64,000 nt of DNA from contig CM043962.1 in assembly GCA_014529385.2 (NCBI GenBank), forward strand, positions 36,983,098 through 37,047,097, written 5' to 3'. The stretch is from Adiantum capillus-veneris. Taxonomy: Eukaryota > Streptophyta > Polypodiopsida > Polypodiales > Pteridaceae. Positions 24,752 through 37,500 of this stretch are shown one piece after another. Both the position numbers and the translations under genes were made by a program. Numbering within the stretch: the first letter of the stretch is position 1; every line of letters begins with the position of its first letter. The notes below the pieces were generated by a model. The model saw only the letters and a list, made by a program, of their open reading frames with translations, was not told where the DNA came from and did not search any database.

Positions 24752-27180
24752 TTAACGCTTTTTCAGTCTAATTAAATGCTGAGCAAGGGTCTCCTCGGGA
24801 CTTCCCTCCAGCCTGACATCTACACGACCATCAGATTTAGAAAGCTGTGCAGCAAGAGATCACTTATTAGAGCCATAATCAATGAAAAAACTTACTCTTG
24901 CCACGTTGGCCTCGTTTTCTCGGGGTCTTTGATCTTGTCACCCGCACGCTGTCTAGCAACACATCGTCTTCCTCATTCTGGGTTTTCTCTTCAGCACCAG
25001 TCGTAATCTGCTCCTTTACCTCAAAGTTTTGTTCTTCTTCTGTTGTTTCCGAAACAGGTTTCTCAGCATTACCAGGGACATTTTCATCAAGCAATACCTC
25101 CACAGGTGTCTTGTATGCAGGCCTCACTGCATCGTTCCCTGTGTCTTTACCAACAGTAGTTCTGAAGCAGCTTGACTCTGAAAAAACATCAGAGAAGACA
25201 AAAATCAACCACCTGAAAAAACATAAGAGAAGACAAAAATCAACCACCTGATTACCCATTGAAACAATTTTCTCACCTGTTTTTGGGCATGGTTCAACTG
25301 GCTTCTTCTTTAGAAGGGATTGGTCTTCTGCAGAAATAACTCCAAGGCAATCCTTAAGCATGCACTTTCCTTTCTCAGCCAAGTGAGCATAGCAGAATGC
25401 ATGGTATGCATGTGAACAAGGAAAAGAACAACATGGCTTGAGCAATTGTGATCATGAATTTTTACACCACAAGCATTGCACACATCAATGAGAACAACAC
25501 TATGTCCAGGAGCTGTTACTCGTGCAGGCAAGACAATGGTTTCAAGTAGCATTGGTTGACTAATCATGCCTGTCACAAACGTGACATAGAGACCAAAGGT
25601 TTCCTCACGGTCCAAGCATTTGGATAATTCTTCCTGTAGGCAAGAGACCTCTGTTATCAGACAATGTCAAAAAGGTATAAAATCGGTATGAATGCTTGAA
25701 AATCGGTATAATGATGTTATCATACCGGTATGATTACATCCTGCTGGCATGATGTTATCCCACCAGTATAATGTTATTATACTGGATAGTATAACATCAT
25801 ACCGGTAGGATAACACCCGGTAACATCATACCGGTAGGATAACAGTATACCGGAAGCATAACAACAAACCGGTTGGATTTTATCATACCGGTTGGATCTA
25901 ACCATACCGGTCGGATGTAACCATACCAGTAGGATGTTATCATACTGGTATGATTATCTCCTAAATCCTACCGATAAGATAACATCGTACCAGTAGGATA
26001 TAATCATACCGGTAGGATGTAATCATACTGGTAGGGTATAATCGTACCGGTATGATAACATCCTACCGGTATTGTCATCTACCCTTACTGAATATGATAT
26101 AATCCTACAGGTATGAAAAATCATACCATATGGTACTCTACATGTATTATACTACAATAAGATGGAGTTAAAAGCATACCTGTGCCTGCTGTAGGGTGGC
26201 TTTTGCTTGGCCAAATTTTTCTTGGAGGCTGTCAAGCAAGCCTGTTGGTACATTGGCATCATCAGGGAAGTGCATTCGGATGGTGTCAAGGGCACCCTCG
26301 CAAGGGTGCACATCAGCAACAGATTTGACCACTGAATCCTTAGCCTTTTGACACTCAGCTGATACATTGTCATGAGATTTTCTAACCTCAACAAGAAGTT
26401 CTTGCAAGGAAGTGGATAATTCAACACTAAAGGCAGACTGAGTGGTCGCAAAAATTCCACTTCCGACTGGTGTACTTCCGGATGGGGTATTTACTAAGAA
26501 GATGGCAGAACCACTTGGGGTGCCTGTGGATACTTGGGAAGTCTCTAACTTCCATTGTTCTCTTTTCCTATCTAAGTGACCTTCATGGGTCACATTCTTC
26601 ACCACCTCAGATGCAAGCTCAGCCCACTTTACCGGACCTGTGCATACGAAATAAACATATCCGCGTGTAAACTTGACTCCCAGCAGATAGTTTGGTGGTT
26701 TGGATTGGTACACCTGCTTGTAGAGCTGGTAGAGTGCCTTGTAGAGATCCGGCCTTGCTGTTTTTATCGACACTTTTTTCTCCTTCACTGGAAGACACGT
26801 GAAAACTTTCATCCAGTCGGATATGGGCACATCTGCATCTGTCAACTTCATAACATCTTTCCCCTCAAGACTTAACCCATATTCCCTGTTAAAATCCTCC
26901 TTTGTCGTGTAGAATGCCTTTAATGGCACCTCCACATCCTTGGGGTGAACAAAGCGGCTGATTTTGGGAGGAGGCTGTAACTTCTGTCTCTGAAAGGAAT
27001 AAATCCATACTCATTAATCAATGTATCCACACCTCAGTACTCTACTACACACAGGTCCGCTGTACACAACACAGAGAGAGACAGAGAGAGGTGACATACC
27101 TTCGTGGGAGAATGTCGGGTCTTTGTGGGGTAGACCTGTCGGGCTGCATTCCTTGGGCTCTTTCTTAGGTTGCTATCCAT
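24752..27180 (-). CDS. Unrecognised Cys/His-rich (RING-like) protein, five exons
   Basis: I do not recognise this family. Exons: 27180-27100, 26989-26180, 25633-25277, 25177-24896 and probably 24844-24752. All have GT/AG borders, and exons 1-3 join in phase 0. The product is about 500-540 residues. It has a basic N-terminus (MDSNLRKSPRNAARQVYPTK), then a roughly 130-residue globular region (LEGKDVMKLTDADVPISDWM; YLLGVKFTRGYVYFVCTG), a Ser/Thr-Gly linker and a predicted coiled-coil stretch (LQELLVEVRKSHDNVSAECQ). A Cys/His cluster follows (CNACGVKIHDHNC, then CCSFPCSHAYHAFCYAH and CMLKDC), resembling a RING-like zinc site. The tail is acidic then basic (TRSKTPRKRGQRGK), which suggests nuclear location. 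At about 25445 the frame drops one base inside the Cys cluster, so the copy may be broken or the base miscalled. The exon 4-5 junction is also out of phase with the best last-exon frame (LEGSPEETLAQHLIRLKKR). Confidence 0.6.
25680..26110. repeat. 19-bp minisatellite in intron 2
   Basis: About twenty diverged copies of a 19-base unit close to CATACCGGTAGGATGTAAT fill most of the intron between 25634 and 26179. Many copies keep the palindrome ACCGGT. Variants change the flank to ATGATTACAT or TTGGATCTAAC. Confidence 0.85.
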
Positions 27181-27540
27181 AGCGAAGGATAAGCAGCGTG
27201 CACAAGGGGCTGTAGAGCGAGCTGAGAAAGGCACATAAGGAGAAAGGCACAAAGATACAGAGAAGTCACAGTCATGAAAACATTCGACTGAACATTCATT
27301 CTGACGTGGGCTCCACACGTGTTTTTGAATCCTCCACATGATTTTTAAGATTTTGTATCCTCAACACGAATATTCATTTGGACATTGTTTGCTACAAGAG
27401 ACTAAGTTTTTAGGAATGGAAGGTTGCAAATCGTTCCTTTGGCTATTTTTGCAAAATTGGGACTAAAATTTTTGGATTGAAAATCAGAGTTTCTACCAAG
27501 AAACCGAGAGTAGAGTATCCATTGAAGAGAGTGTTAACCA
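27181..27540. other. Upstream flank of the Cys/His-rich gene
   Basis: Expected promoter and 5' leader of the minus-strand gene. No TATA box or other site stands out. An in-frame stop precedes the chosen Met at 27180. Confidence 0.3.
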
Positions 27541-28740
27541 AGGGGGACCTTTAGAGACCATAATTGAAGAAATGTCAGGCACTTTCTCCGACACAACTTC
27601 CAAAATGTCTTCCTTTTTCACTCATTCAAGTTTTTTGACCTCACTGCAATTTAAGCACATATTAACCTTTTACAAGACCAACAAGCATGGAGATTAAATT
27701 TATTTGGATCCTAATGAAGAATATGTGGTTAGAGTCGATGACCATAGTCTTGAATTTGAAAAGAAGGTTAGAGCCAACAACCAAGAAACCTTCTTTATAG
27801 ACCAAAAGTGGGTACAATACTTAAAGAATGTAAATCCTAAATCGTAGAAAAATGGGAATTGCAAGTTGATACATTGATTCCAAACATGACCACCAAGGAG
27901 GGATCACTTGTGTCAGAATTGGAACGTTATGATTAGATTGGCATCAAATATTAAAGTGTATACCGATTGATAACCCAAAATTAGGAGTCTAATATTGGGT
28001 GGACAATAATGTGATAGATTTTTTGTGGACAGCTCATGCAAAATTGGGGCATATAAATAAAAGATTATGTATATTTTCAAGATTTGGAAGAAAGGTGCAA
28101 CAAACCTTCTAGTGCACCTCTTTAGATTTTAACAATAACTTTGTTATGATGATCCCAAGAAAGGTAGAACATTCCAAATATCAGGGATACTTTATTAGGG
28201 ACATGATTATGGAAATGGGACCTAAAACGGATCAAAACTTTGGACCAATAGATAGATATTTGGGTAGTATGGCCAATCAATGGGGCAGTGTAGCCCAATG
28301 AATCTACCTCAATGATGAGAGCTAGGTGAGAGGAGCAAACACCACCACAAATAGAGGAAAATCAGGTGACACTAGAGCCAAAAAAAAAAAGGGGCTAAAT
28401 GAGTCACCACTACCAAGCAACTGGTTTGAAGGCATAGATGGAGGACCCGTGTCCAAAGAGCAAATGTTGCATGTAATTGAAGAGTTAGACCAATTGATTA
28501 TAAAAAATGGGTCATATAGTGGGTCCGAGCCTACCCATGCAGCCACTTAGCGAGCTTTAGAAAAGTTATGAGAGTAGAAATAATTTTTTGCATCCATACT
28601 CCATTTGAAGGATTTGGGATAACCTTAGAAGGTAAGGCTTTGCATTGGTTTCAGGCCATACCTCTTGAATCCATTACAAAATTTCCAAAATTGTGTAGAA
28701 GATTTGTTGAGTCCTTTCTGCGCTGCGGCTAGTCATTGTG
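27541..28740 (+). pseudogene. Retroelement gag-like remnant
   Basis: Broken plus-strand frames. At 28326-28550 there is a Lys/Gly-rich stretch and a helical segment (EQMLHVIEELDQLIIKN). Near 28605-28720, EGKALHWFQAIPLES and FPKLCRRFVESF resemble the capsid core of gypsy-type gag proteins. Stops interrupt every frame. Confidence 0.4.
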
Positions 28741-28884
28741 TCTACATAGCCTTTTGTGAGGGTCGTGCATGAGGGTTTTTGAATCCGAACACTAGGGGGT
28801 TGGATTACACAGTGTAAGGTGGAGTAGGTTGGTGGATATCCCTACCAGTGGCCTCGCCATAGCATATGTATAAAGGGATGACAC

Positions 28885-29000
28885 ATATGGAGGTCATGTA
28901 TCATGTGATACGGGAAATATTGGCTAGCAAGCACATTGAGATAGTCAAGATCCATAGTGATGACAACCCTACAGATGCTCTCACGAAGAAACTATATCAT
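28885..29000 (+). pseudogene. Ty1-copia RNase H end fragment
   Basis: The frame near 28893-28987 reads MYHVIREILASKHIEIVKIH and then DDNPTDALTK, the characteristic end of copia RNase H. It is joined directly to gypsy integrase sequence, so the region is a mosaic. Confidence 0.6.
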
Positions 29001-29280
29001 TTTAGCTATGCACTATTTGACAATGTGGGTTGAAGAAAAAGATACAATGATAAATGATGTGAGGAAAACAACAATATTCTTGTATAAATATGTATTTATA
29101 AGATATGGCTTGTCGATTGAGATTGTACATAACAAGGGCACACGTCTTGAATACAGTGATTGAACACCTGCTAGATAAGTTTAATATCATTTATATCAAG
29201 ATTGCACCCTATCACTTGCAAGCCAATGGGCAAGTTGAGCATACAAACAAGATATTAATCTTATCCTAACCAAAATAGTT
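28957..29280 (+). pseudogene. Ty3-gypsy integrase core fragment
   Basis: YIILAMHYLTMWVEEKD and YKYVFIRYGLSIEIVHNKGT (to about 29140) match the beginning of a gypsy integrase core. After a frame change, FNIIYIKIAPYHLQANGQVE (about 29180-29240) gives the next conserved part. It is broken and lacks neighbours in the correct order. Confidence 0.65.
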
Positions 29281-29925
29281 ATTTCAAGAAGAACATATTA
29301 GGACATGCAATTATAGTTTTCATTGTGGGCACATATGGTTGTCTACAAGAGTGTTTTGGGCACTATTCCGTTCAATTTAGTCTACAGACTAGATGCCATG
29401 CTACCTACCTTGAGAGTGGAAAATGTGCTAGTAGAGATGCCACTTTAATATAAAAAAGAATAGAAAAATTAGAACAATTGTATAAGCAAAGGATAGAAAT
29501 TGTTGCACACATCTATGCACAAAATGGAACAAAAGCAATTCTTCAACTCAAGTCTCATCACCATGGTTCTTGTGGATACATGGTACGTAAAACACTCCTA
29601 CCATGTGGTCACTCTAAAGCATCTAACCACAAGGAACACATTCTCCACTAAAATGCAATGTAATTCTAGAGCTGATGGATCTAGAAGGAGGGGAAGGGAC
29701 TAGAAGGGGTCTATACTGTCACTTCAAGAAAGTAATTGCATCTTCCATGAAGGAGCCTTTGCTCCTGGGCACACTCACCTATGAATCCATAAGATCAATC
29801 ACTACTTATCATTCAAGGCATACAAGGAATTAAGGAAACTTAATTGTTGTGAACCACACGGAATCTCTTTCAAGCATAGCCACGAGCAAATGGTTGAAAA
29901 CATTTAATGAGATCTATGCACTTTG
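29281..29925. other. Decayed gypsy continuation, no intact gene
   Basis: Probable diverged continuation of integrase (FNLVYRLDAMLPT near 29375), then unassignable sequence. Confidence 0.35.
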
Positions 29926-30490
29926 AAACATTTACAAGCACTTTATATCCTCCAAGCACTTCTAAGAACTTTGAAGTATTTCACTGTTCACATTTCAACA
30001 ATTCTAAGCATATACAAGCACATTTCAGCCCCAAAACACTTCTAAGCACTTCTCTACACACAATTTTGTCCCAAATAACTTTAAAGCATTTTTTTGCATA
30101 TTGAGGCACTTGGCCACTTGTGGACACTTATAAACACTTTAAAGCACTTGCAGAGCACTTTCAACCACTTCATTTCCTGCACTTCCAAGGACTTTTAGGC
30201 ATTTGTATGCACCCTGAAGCACTTCTAAGCACAATGGAGCATGTATACGCACTTGCAAGCACTTTATAATAAATTCGAAGTACTTATCTATGCACTTTTC
30301 AATAATTTTAAGCACATCTAGGCACTTATGCACTTTCAAGAACTTCAAAGAAGAGAGATATTCACAGCAATCAAAGCACTTGCAAGGAACTCTTGAGAAC
30401 TTCTAAGCATATTTTAAGCACATTTTAGCACTTTTAAGCACACCTCTTAGCATATCTCAAGCACTTCAATGCAGCTGCGATAAATCAAAG
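29926..30490. repeat. Degenerate GCACTT repeat array
   Basis: The words AAGCACTT, GCACTTCTAAGCACTT and close variants recur every 10-25 bases over about 560 bases. There is no clean period, so this is an old, heavily mutated tandem array. Confidence 0.75.
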
Positions 30491-31930
30491 GCACTTTTGA
30501 TGTGCTCAAAATCCCTTTCATGATCTCATGAGTATTTTTTGATGTTGTTTTGCTACTTACTCCTCATCACTATGTAACTTGACATCAATGTTCTGCACAA
30601 TCCCATGCACCAAATTTATGTATAGCGGTTGGGATGTACAATTAATAGGTTTGGCCTAGTATGCCAATATGGTTGCCATGGACTTGATAGCATGTTCCTC
30701 TTGTGAGGCTTCCCGAGTCACGCCTTACTTAGCAATGAACTTTCAAAATTTTCATTGTATACCTCAAGGTATATTGGGAGAAAGATCAAGTGAGCCCGAC
30801 ATGAAGAGTAACTTAGTAGCTTCCTCAACTCAAGGTGATGAGGTGCCTCCTCCCTGTGATTCTACACAAGAGGTCGAAAATCCAAAACTCAAACTGCTTT
30901 ACAATAGTTTAGAGGGGAAGCCTATTTGACATTTTGTGCTAGGGTGACTTGCAAGAGCACACTACATTAGTGTGACTATAAGGTCCTTTCAAAAAATATG
31001 CTATGCATAAGTTAATGTTTGTGTGATGTAATGATTTATTGGAGAGGACCCTTTGGCCTAGACACACAAAGTTGCTCCTAGAAAAAGAAATCAGTATGGA
31101 TTGTCCAAAGTACAAGGGTGGGGGAATTTCTCCACAAATTACAACATTGGCAAAGTGGATTTGCAAAGGGGTTTGTCACGACCAAATAAGGGTAATGCCA
31201 ACATTACCTAATGTCATTATTGTTTCAATTCTAGTTTATTTATATTATCCCCTACCCACAAAGATGTCCAATGATCAAAATCCAATTGTCAATTAATGGC
31301 TAGTGAGATACACAGAAAGATGGAGTGGCATTTTGCCCACCCTTCACTCAAAATGCCAACCCTTCACTCATTAAAGGCAATTCTTGAGCTATCCTCAAGA
31401 AAGGATGATTCTACAAATAGTAGTAACATACTCAACTCAACTTTTGTTCTCATTCTATAAAGAGCCATAGTATCTATGGGCTTTGCAAGGGGTGTGAGAT
31501 AGCATAGGAAAGGGAACAAAGGATGTTGATGTTTTTCTTTTTGTAGGCAAACTCTCTTTAGTGTTCCTTTAGCTTTGTTTCAAAAATTGTTAAATCTAGT
31601 TTGTAAATTTCTAACTTTCCCACTTCAAGAACACCTATGTTTGTAAGCATTAGCCAATCAATGTACATTTCTGAAACACTTTGATTTTTACAAGACTCGC
31701 TCCACTGCCACTTTGGAATAGCTTGTCTACACCACATGATCATAAACGGGAAGGAGCTCATGTAGTATGTCAAAAGAACCATGGTTAGATAGAGAAAGGT
31801 TCAAAGCTAGAAGAGATTGCCGCATTGCATAAGAGTCTTTTGTGATTGAAGTTTACAATGAGGTTGTGTAGTTGCACATACTTATTGGTTATGTTACTTA
31901 GGAGGTTACTCTCGGCATCAACTTCCCCTT
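30491..31930. other. No recognisable gene
   Basis: Short open frames only, none resembling a protein family. Confidence 0.35.
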
Positions 31931-31931
31931 T

Positions 31932-32078
<147 letters not shown>

Positions 32079-32793
32079 ATATTTTACCATCGTCCCAAGA
32101 GACCTCAAAGATCTATTCAACGAGTCTTAAACTCCAAACCTGATGATTAGTGTTTGCAATGTTTGAACTTGGGTTTCTTCTAACTTGATTGGGTCAAGGG
32201 AATTCTCTGTTACAATTTCTTTATTTGCCTGAGTATGTTCTATTTCAATTTGGTTGCACTCTACTATTTTTTGGTAGCTAGCTTAAGCAAGTCAAATAAC
32301 TTGCTCCAAGATCTTTTCTCGAGTTTGTTCAAGAATCCATATCTATGTACATACCTATATTCTTGTTCTATATCTTCATCTCCTAATGGCTTTAAAAAAT
32401 TATTTTTTTTAAAAAATCTTGTTCTTCTATATCTATATCTCCTAATGGCTTCTAAATAATAAGAGAATCAGTAAACACATAGCTCAAGGAAGATCCAAAG
32501 ATAATAAAATAAAAGTGTAAAATGGCACATTTCCTTCATGCTTGATCACCTCTTTGTATAGACGTGTAAAGTTTTTCGACTTTCCATATTCGTGAAGCTT
32601 CTCATTTCCGAGACTCACCCTTAATTTATGCATTTGAAAGGGTTATCTTTCTTTTTCCAAAATTGCTGCTCCCTCTAGTAAAGTGCATTAGACATCAAAC
32701 ATGGTGTCTATCTTACATTGAATAAAGAAATACCGAAAGCGGCGCCAGTCTCTGAGGCCTACAAGGTGTCGGTCTCGTGTGCGCAGTAACATT

Positions 32794-33214
32794 CTAGTCG
32801 TGCAGGTCTTTTATAAGCTTTCTAGAGTCCCCTTTCTCCATATAGGTCACCATGCCACTTTTACTTGAGCTTAAAAACCATGAAACTCTTTTATGAGCAA
32901 ACATTTGCAATCTCACAAACCTCTGATTCATAGTGGCAATTTGCATATATTTAGTACACTTGGAGATTTGACCTCTATCAAACGCTAGGGCAAATTTGTT
33001 CTCAACATTTCTCCTCTTCATTTTTCACTATTACATGTGATACTGACCAAAGGTCAATATTAAGCTTGCCAACCAATAATAGCTTGTGACTCAATTGACC
33101 AGGATAAAGGAGACTGCCAAAGCTAGAGAGAGCCCCAAAATTGAGATTTTTCGGGCTGTTCACAGTCGGTGTTGGAGACGATCTACGACCCTCCCTTGGG
33201 TCTGTGGACAACAC
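32794..33214 (-). pseudogene. Possible copia gag-pre-integrase remnant
   Basis: Two overlapping minus-strand frames give LSHKLLLVGKLNIDLWSVSH and CTKYMQIATMNQRFVRLQMF. Their order and composition loosely recall the linker before copia integrase. No catalytic motif is present, so the assignment is weak. Confidence 0.25.
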
Positions 33215-33225
33215 CTCCCAAAGTA

Positions 33226-33246
33226 AGGGGGGGGGGGGGGGGGGGG
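33226..33246. repeat. Poly-G run
   Basis: An almost uninterrupted run of about 21 G. Confidence 0.95.
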
Positions 33247-33561
33247 AAGCAATTGAATCACAAAATTCACTAATAAAATAAAAGTTGAGCGAGTTTCACA
33301 AAAACGCCTTATTCAGTAAGGGGCATGGAAGTAGCTCAACTGACTATATTTCAGTAAATACCATTTAAAAGGCTCAACCGGCCATCCCTTGTGCCCATTG
33401 CATTTTCTTTGATACCAATAAGAGAGCACCTCCTACGCAATGACTTGTGTGTGAATACAATGGGATCCTTCACTTAAATCAGTACTAAATGCAGATATTT
33501 GATGCTGGCAAATCCAACAGAGAAGATATAGTTCACTATAGACCATCATTCTAGCTTTGCA

Positions 33562-33564
<3 letters not shown>

Positions 33565-33621
<57 letters not shown>
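33565..33621. repeat. (GA)n microsatellite
   Basis: A pure GA run of about 57 bases. No LINE end abuts it here, unlike the GA runs at 38-48 kb. Confidence 0.95.
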
Positions 33622-33626
<5 letters not shown>

Positions 33627-34079
33627 GTGGATGAGTGCACCAGTTTATCCCCCAGATGGTCCAGTGCTCTCATGATATCATTTTTTATTTTCAAAGTAAA
33701 TAAGTTTACGTAAGTGAAAAATGCTATGACCTATCCTAATCAAAATGTACAATTGAATGGACTTAAAGAAGTTAGATCCGCCTTTCAAATATTTTGTATC
33801 AAACCCTCATGCATATGTAAAAATTCAGATTCATATGTTGTAGTTATGAGTCCTTATTTCTGTGAACCAGCCGGAAATTTTTAACAGATCAGAATCACGA
33901 TCTAACAACTACAGATATGATGAAGAGCAAAACATTGAAAAGGAAAACATCTGCAAGATAAAAACTTTTCATTGCATTGACATCGTCAGTGAAGGTCCAA
34001 CATAAAAACCGCGTATTTACACTCATTTGAATGGTACAAAACTGGCTTCCTCCGGATACCTCTGGTATGGTGGTGGTGA

Positions 34080-34099
34080 GGGGGGGGGGGGGGGGGGGA
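34080..34099. repeat. Poly-G run
   Basis: About 20 consecutive G. It lies 3' of the FTSHI5 stop on the gene's strand, in presumed 3' flank. Confidence 0.95.
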
Positions 34100-34564
34100 G
34101 AACATATGGAAGAGCCCATATAGAAATTCTATTCTGCTGCCTTTTCTACTGTCATTTACAAAACTCAATGACAGTGATTCACAGATAGGAGCCCTCTTTA
34201 TCAAGCACCCACAAACTGCCACTTTTAGGATCCTTCCTAAGGGATATGATTGCTTCACACAGCCTGCAAGTTTGGTTACAGCTCCCGCCCCGAATCCGAT
34301 ATTTGTGGCGATTAATCGTCTCATCCCCATAGCTTGTCCAAAGATTCACACATCTAAAGCCCCTTCTGCTGACCTGCATCGCTCTCAAAACTGTGACTCC
34401 GCTCCTGACGGATGACACGAGGGTCTAGGTACTGCCTCGAAGGGAAAGTTTTACTCTCTCATCGACCCACCCTTCGGCAACCATCGAGAGAGAATTGCAG
34501 GACATACTTTGTAGCTGTAAACTCTAGCCATCTTATTTGAAGATAGATAGCTCAGATAGTGTAC

Positions 34565-37500
34565 TTAGCTAGCTGCGACAAGAAGTTTGGCAGTCTGCTC
34601 GCCGATATCCTCTTCCACCTGTTTGCTTTGAATGAAAGACGACAACAAGCATTTCATTTAACAAGCCGCATAGAAATCATGACAGTAGATTCTTTTAAAA
34701 ATTGCTGTTACCTCCGCAATTGGAAAAAGGACAAAAGGTTCACTCTCATGAATGGCACCATGCTCCATCATCAACCTTGCTATATCCTGGAAATGAACAT
34801 GCAGTACATTAAGGTCTATACCCATACATCAAAATCAGCACTGAGAAGCTTGAAAAAACATCTGACATGTACACAAAGGCACACACAAATGGGGGGTACA
34901 CTCTCAATGTGGTAAAACACGGATACAAGCATTGATCAGAACATTGTGTCATTGCAGCAACTTCTTGTCATTTGGCCACGCCAGCACAGGGCATCCATTT
35001 GTATCCATCAGCCAACAACCCAAACAATCGGGCGTCTAAACCCTTGGTACACTGTAAGCTTGGACTTGGGATGGCAGCTATCATTTAGGTGACAGAGAAC
35101 GCCATACAAAGATGAACTCCTTGAACTTCCGTGTCCTGAAGTTCTTCCAAGAGTAGTGGAGGTCTCAAGGGGGAGTATGGGAGTAGCTAGGCAAGTACTG
35201 CAGACAATCTGAAGTATATGAAGCCAAATAAAACCTCACTTTCAGCTACAATCAGTGAAGACTCCTCACCGAAAGCTTAAGCCACTTTTGGTTGAAAGAA
35301 AATCTGCCACACATTAAAAAAACTGTAGTTTGCATCGACAATGTTATAATTGTGCAGTGGGATGTACAATCATCATTTTCCTTAGCATGTCCTTTCATGA
35401 TTGCAAAGTGGGCATGTTTCTGCCAATGCTCTTGCCATGCTACCTATGGCTGGTACGAGTAGTCTCGTAGAGGCTTCCCACAAACACACCATTTTTTCTT
35501 CAAGACAGATCTCATTACGAGACACACATTGACTACCAACATTGACTACCAACAGGCCATTGTCACAAGGAAATGGGAGTTTTTGAGAACATATGGTTTC
35601 TTTAGAACAAGAACAACAAGCCTGTTAAAGAACAATATCAGAGATTTGACATCATTGCATAAAGTGTATTTAATAACACGCTCTATAAATCAAAGAGGAA
35701 TAAAGAAGGAAGAACCTCAGACCATCTCATTCTTGAAGATGATAATGCATAGATGCAATCTACATTGTCCATAGTGCAAATATCGAAAACTGTGGTGTCA
35801 TATTGAGGACTTTCTCCATTCCCCTTCCAAGAGCTTGCAAAGGCAATTCTTTGTGACTATCCTCTAGGCAACACAAAATAACCACCACCAAAGAGACTAG
35901 GCTACAAGAAGTGGAGAATATAGAGAGAAAAAGGTCAAGACCACCAAAAACTACCAGCATAGAAACAGTGTATTTGCTTGTCATAGACAAGAGTATCCTA
36001 TTAAATCCTAAAACTTGATAACAATGGAACATCAAAGCAATACACACCTCTTTTGAAATGGCATCAAATTCAAGAACATGCTCCAGTAAGGCATCTAATA
36101 CATGTCTGTTTTTCATAATCATCTCTGTCGCCCTGTCAGAAGCAGCATTGTATATCTGCCATAGAAAGGTTCAGATTGCTGATATACACGAAATAAAACC
36201 TTCCAAAGGTACCAGATAAACATGCAGTTACCATGTCAACTCTTGCTTCTAGCTCCATCTCTACCTCATCACCCATACCCAAAGATGCATCCTGCAAAAT
36301 AAAAACCAAAGAATCTTATAAAAATACCAACATTAATGATTCAAACAAGATCACTTCGCAGAAGGCATCCACTGTGCACATCACTGAAAGTTGGATCAAG
36401 TTCAGATGCATTTTTCGATCGTATCACAAGTCTGTGTTGTGAGACCATGGCTACCACCACTTTTTCTTCTTTTGAAGCAATGGAATACAGCGGCAATATG
36501 AATGAACTCCACAACTGCTACAAATAGAACATAGGCCTATGTGAAAATGGGGATGATAAATGCAGCGGACTTGAGAGTAGGTAGAATCAAGACTTCACAC
36601 TTCCACAATCCTTTGTTGTTTCCTTGCATTAATGCATGCAATTTGTGTTATTGATGGTTTCTTTTAGATACTTGAGAGAGAGGGAGTCAACGAGATGAGG
36701 TAGAGATGTAAAGAGACAAGAAGAAGAGGAGACCGATGGAGTCCCAACCAAACCTCCCAAGGGTCCTCCACACCATTGCCGATGTGGTAGTTCCTTAAGA
36801 TTGTGTAAAGGGGATGTACACGATGCAATACCTCAAAGCAAGACTCGACTCGAGTCGAATGGATGATGTAGCCGCTGGCAACTCTTCAACGTACCTTGTA
36901 CCTCCAGGGCTGATTTGATGTAGTCGATGTTGCTCCTCGGTGTGCGCACCAGATGACCACTAAAAAGGGATGCTCGGGGCTGATGTGATGCACCAAATGC
37001 AAGGGCAACCTCGGCTGCATGTATGGGGCTGATAAAACACCTAGAATTGCAGTGAAAGATGTGCAGATGATGGGGATTCGAAAGGCAAACCTGAGAACAC
37101 GTAAAGATGCACCTGATTGGCCAAAGATATGCCGGATTGGGGCTGTCACAGTCCTGCCAATCGGAGTCAGAAAACTGCTCCAACTCATGGTATTAATGGC
37201 AGTCGATAGGGGCTCTGGCTAGATGGATAGGGGCCCTTGCTGATGCGAGCAGCCAGCAAGGGGCAACAAGATGGATAGTCACGAGGGGCTGCCGATAAAC
37301 CCCAGGCGTATAGGTATTAGGGTGGTGGATGTTCTGAAACGCTGGCAGCCTTTCTTTGTCCCCACGTATCCTTATAGTAGCGCATGGGTTCCCCCTAAAT
37401 GGAGGTAGGTCACCACAATTTTTCAAAAAATAAAAAATAGATAGATTAGTTTGGGAAGTGAAATTGAAGATAGTGGCAGCATAAAGGCTTACAATGACGT

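Noticed and set aside
25680-26110. CRISPR-like array
   Set aside because: Units are 19 bp without unique spacers, lie in a plant intron and have no associated genes; it is a minisatellite.
34179-34418. Minus-strand frame after the FTSHI5 stop
   Set aside because: No domain and no acceptor linking it to the gene; the preceding exon ends in a clear stop.
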